This document shows, in pieces, positions 62,991 to 64,000 of a stretch of 64,000 nucleotides of DNA; the stretch's first letter is position 1; the number at the start of each line of letters is the position of its first letter. A model generated the notes under the pieces. It had not been told where the DNA came from. It saw only the letters and a program-made list of their open reading frames with translations, and did no database searches. The DNA lies in assembly GCA_007844125.1 (NCBI GenBank), contig CM017570.1, positions 49,873,687 through 49,937,686 of the forward strand, read 5' to 3'. This DNA comes from Sinonovacula constricta (taxonomy: Eukaryota > Mollusca > Bivalvia > Cardiida > Solecurtidae). The position numbers and the translations under genes are program-made.

Positions 62991-63125
62991 AACATCTATG
63001 TTACTCAAGTAAGTAGAGCATGCCAAAGAATGTGTAATTTAAGATAAAATACGCTCCACATCATCTTTTTCTATATCAGATTTGACTGTACAGTTACAAT
63101 TACTGACTGATTGAACGATTCTTAC

Positions 63126-63261
63126 CTTCACACATATTTCTGATATTTTGTTGTTTGCGCTCGTATCCTGTTTGCAGAAACATCCATATGTCCCGTTGTA
63201 TCCATGCAGGTTGTGCTGATTTTGTCACAATCTGTTTTTCCGTCCAAACTACACAAACCAT
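63126..63261 (-). pseudogene. EGF-like domain exon broken across three frames
   Basis: Between acceptor ttttgttgcag and donor gtaagaatc. The first frame has LCSLDGKTDC and STTCMD, the second GTYGCFC, the third GYERKQQNIRNMCEG. Together these have the six-Cys order of an EGF module. Two one-base indels, one of them in an A-run, explain the breaks. Length is 136 bases. Confidence 0.6.
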
Positions 63262-64000
63262 CTGCAACAAAAATATCGAACGTATACTAACTCCGCAGGT
63301 CCCATAAAACAACAGGAAGCGCTATATCCCTTTGAAGATTAACTTAACTAAGTCACGTAACACTGTTGATTTTGGACCAATGATGTTACGTCTGGACATA
63401 TAGTTTAAATGGTAACCAGGATTTTACATGATCAAACCATCATATTCTCTAATTACTATTTATCTATAATGTGAGTGATTTCTATGAATATAAAAGCTTG
63501 CTCAATACGGTGTTCAACAATCTGATTCAACGCAAAGCAAAAGTAACAAATAAAAGCCATGCTAATTAAATAAGAAAGCCTGTAAATATGTATCTTTTAT
63601 ATCATTTAAATATGCATAATTAAATTGGAAACCGCACTGTGATAAGTAGCTACAATATATTAAATAATTTATTGTACTTCAGAAGATAATCGATTTTTAA
63701 AAAAAAGACATCTTGTATTCCGCATTTTGTGGATAAGCCATTTTGTTCTTGTCGGGAAAATCTAAGGCCAGTCACTAATAAGTTACGTATATTATATTAA
63801 TATAAATATGTCTTACTAACCACATCATAAATGGAAGGGTAAATATTAAAGAAAACATACATGTAGTTTTCATATTGGTGATGTGAGCACGAATCGCCAT
63901 ATCTTGGTACAAAGGACTTATCTCTCTATTAGTTTGGCAAATGTTTTATAACCATCTGGCTAAAGAGTGCTTCTTTGGCGACCAACATTACAGTGGCAAA
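63262..64000. other. No feature recognised at the right edge
   Basis: AT-rich sequence, probably an intron of the membrane-protein gene, whose 5' exons (signal peptide, further EGF modules) should lie beyond the window. Confidence 0.5.

Overview
The window is eukaryotic, intron-rich, AT-rich and crowded with repeats. TRIM-like B-box genes with a beta-propeller tail, EGF-repeat exons, tRNA-derived SINEs and dispersed repeats of a type I know from bivalve genomes point to a bivalve mollusc. I cannot name the species from sequence alone. All well-supported host genes lie on the minus strand.

Layout. 1-4,770: dispersed repeats, a SINE, a CT-rich 54-bp tandem array (1,370-3,160) and a MITE-like element (3,576-3,907). 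4,823-9,970: exons of a TRIM-like gene (B-box exon 9,970-9,663; propeller exon 5,126-4,823), with a 2.8-kb array of 32-bp repeats in the intron. 10,090-16,100: repeats, microsatellites and no convincing gene. 16,604-35,780: the dominant object, a 19-kb repeat unit whose two ends are inverted copies of each other. It holds a decayed array of about 181-bp hairpin-bearing units (left), a 15.5-kb satellite of 21-bp units organised into 1.1, 1.4 and 2.86-kb higher-order repeats (centre), and inverted hairpin units with a 214-bp MITE (right). 36,180-38,125: an array of 40-bp repeats. 42,940-43,994: a decayed second TRIM-like gene. 44,540-44,765: a second type of SINE. 44,880-47,760: a GC-rich, decayed mobile or virus-derived element with a retroviral-type integrase on the plus strand converging on a minus-strand superfamily-1 helicase joined to an HNH nuclease domain. 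50,732-63,261: a multi-exon minus-strand gene for a single-pass membrane protein (EGF repeats, mucin-like stalk, transmembrane helix, tyrosine-rich tail), probably continuing past the right edge.

The last five exons of the membrane-protein gene join in perfect phase (1-1, 1-1, 1-2, 2-2, 2-stop), so that 3' end is a strong call. Its upstream EGF exons carry single-base frameshifts that are either decay or assembly errors. The very long open frames in the 21-bp satellite are an arithmetic effect (21 = 7 codons) and are not called as genes. The best candidates for something new are the inverted-end satellite element and the integrase plus helicase-HNH element.
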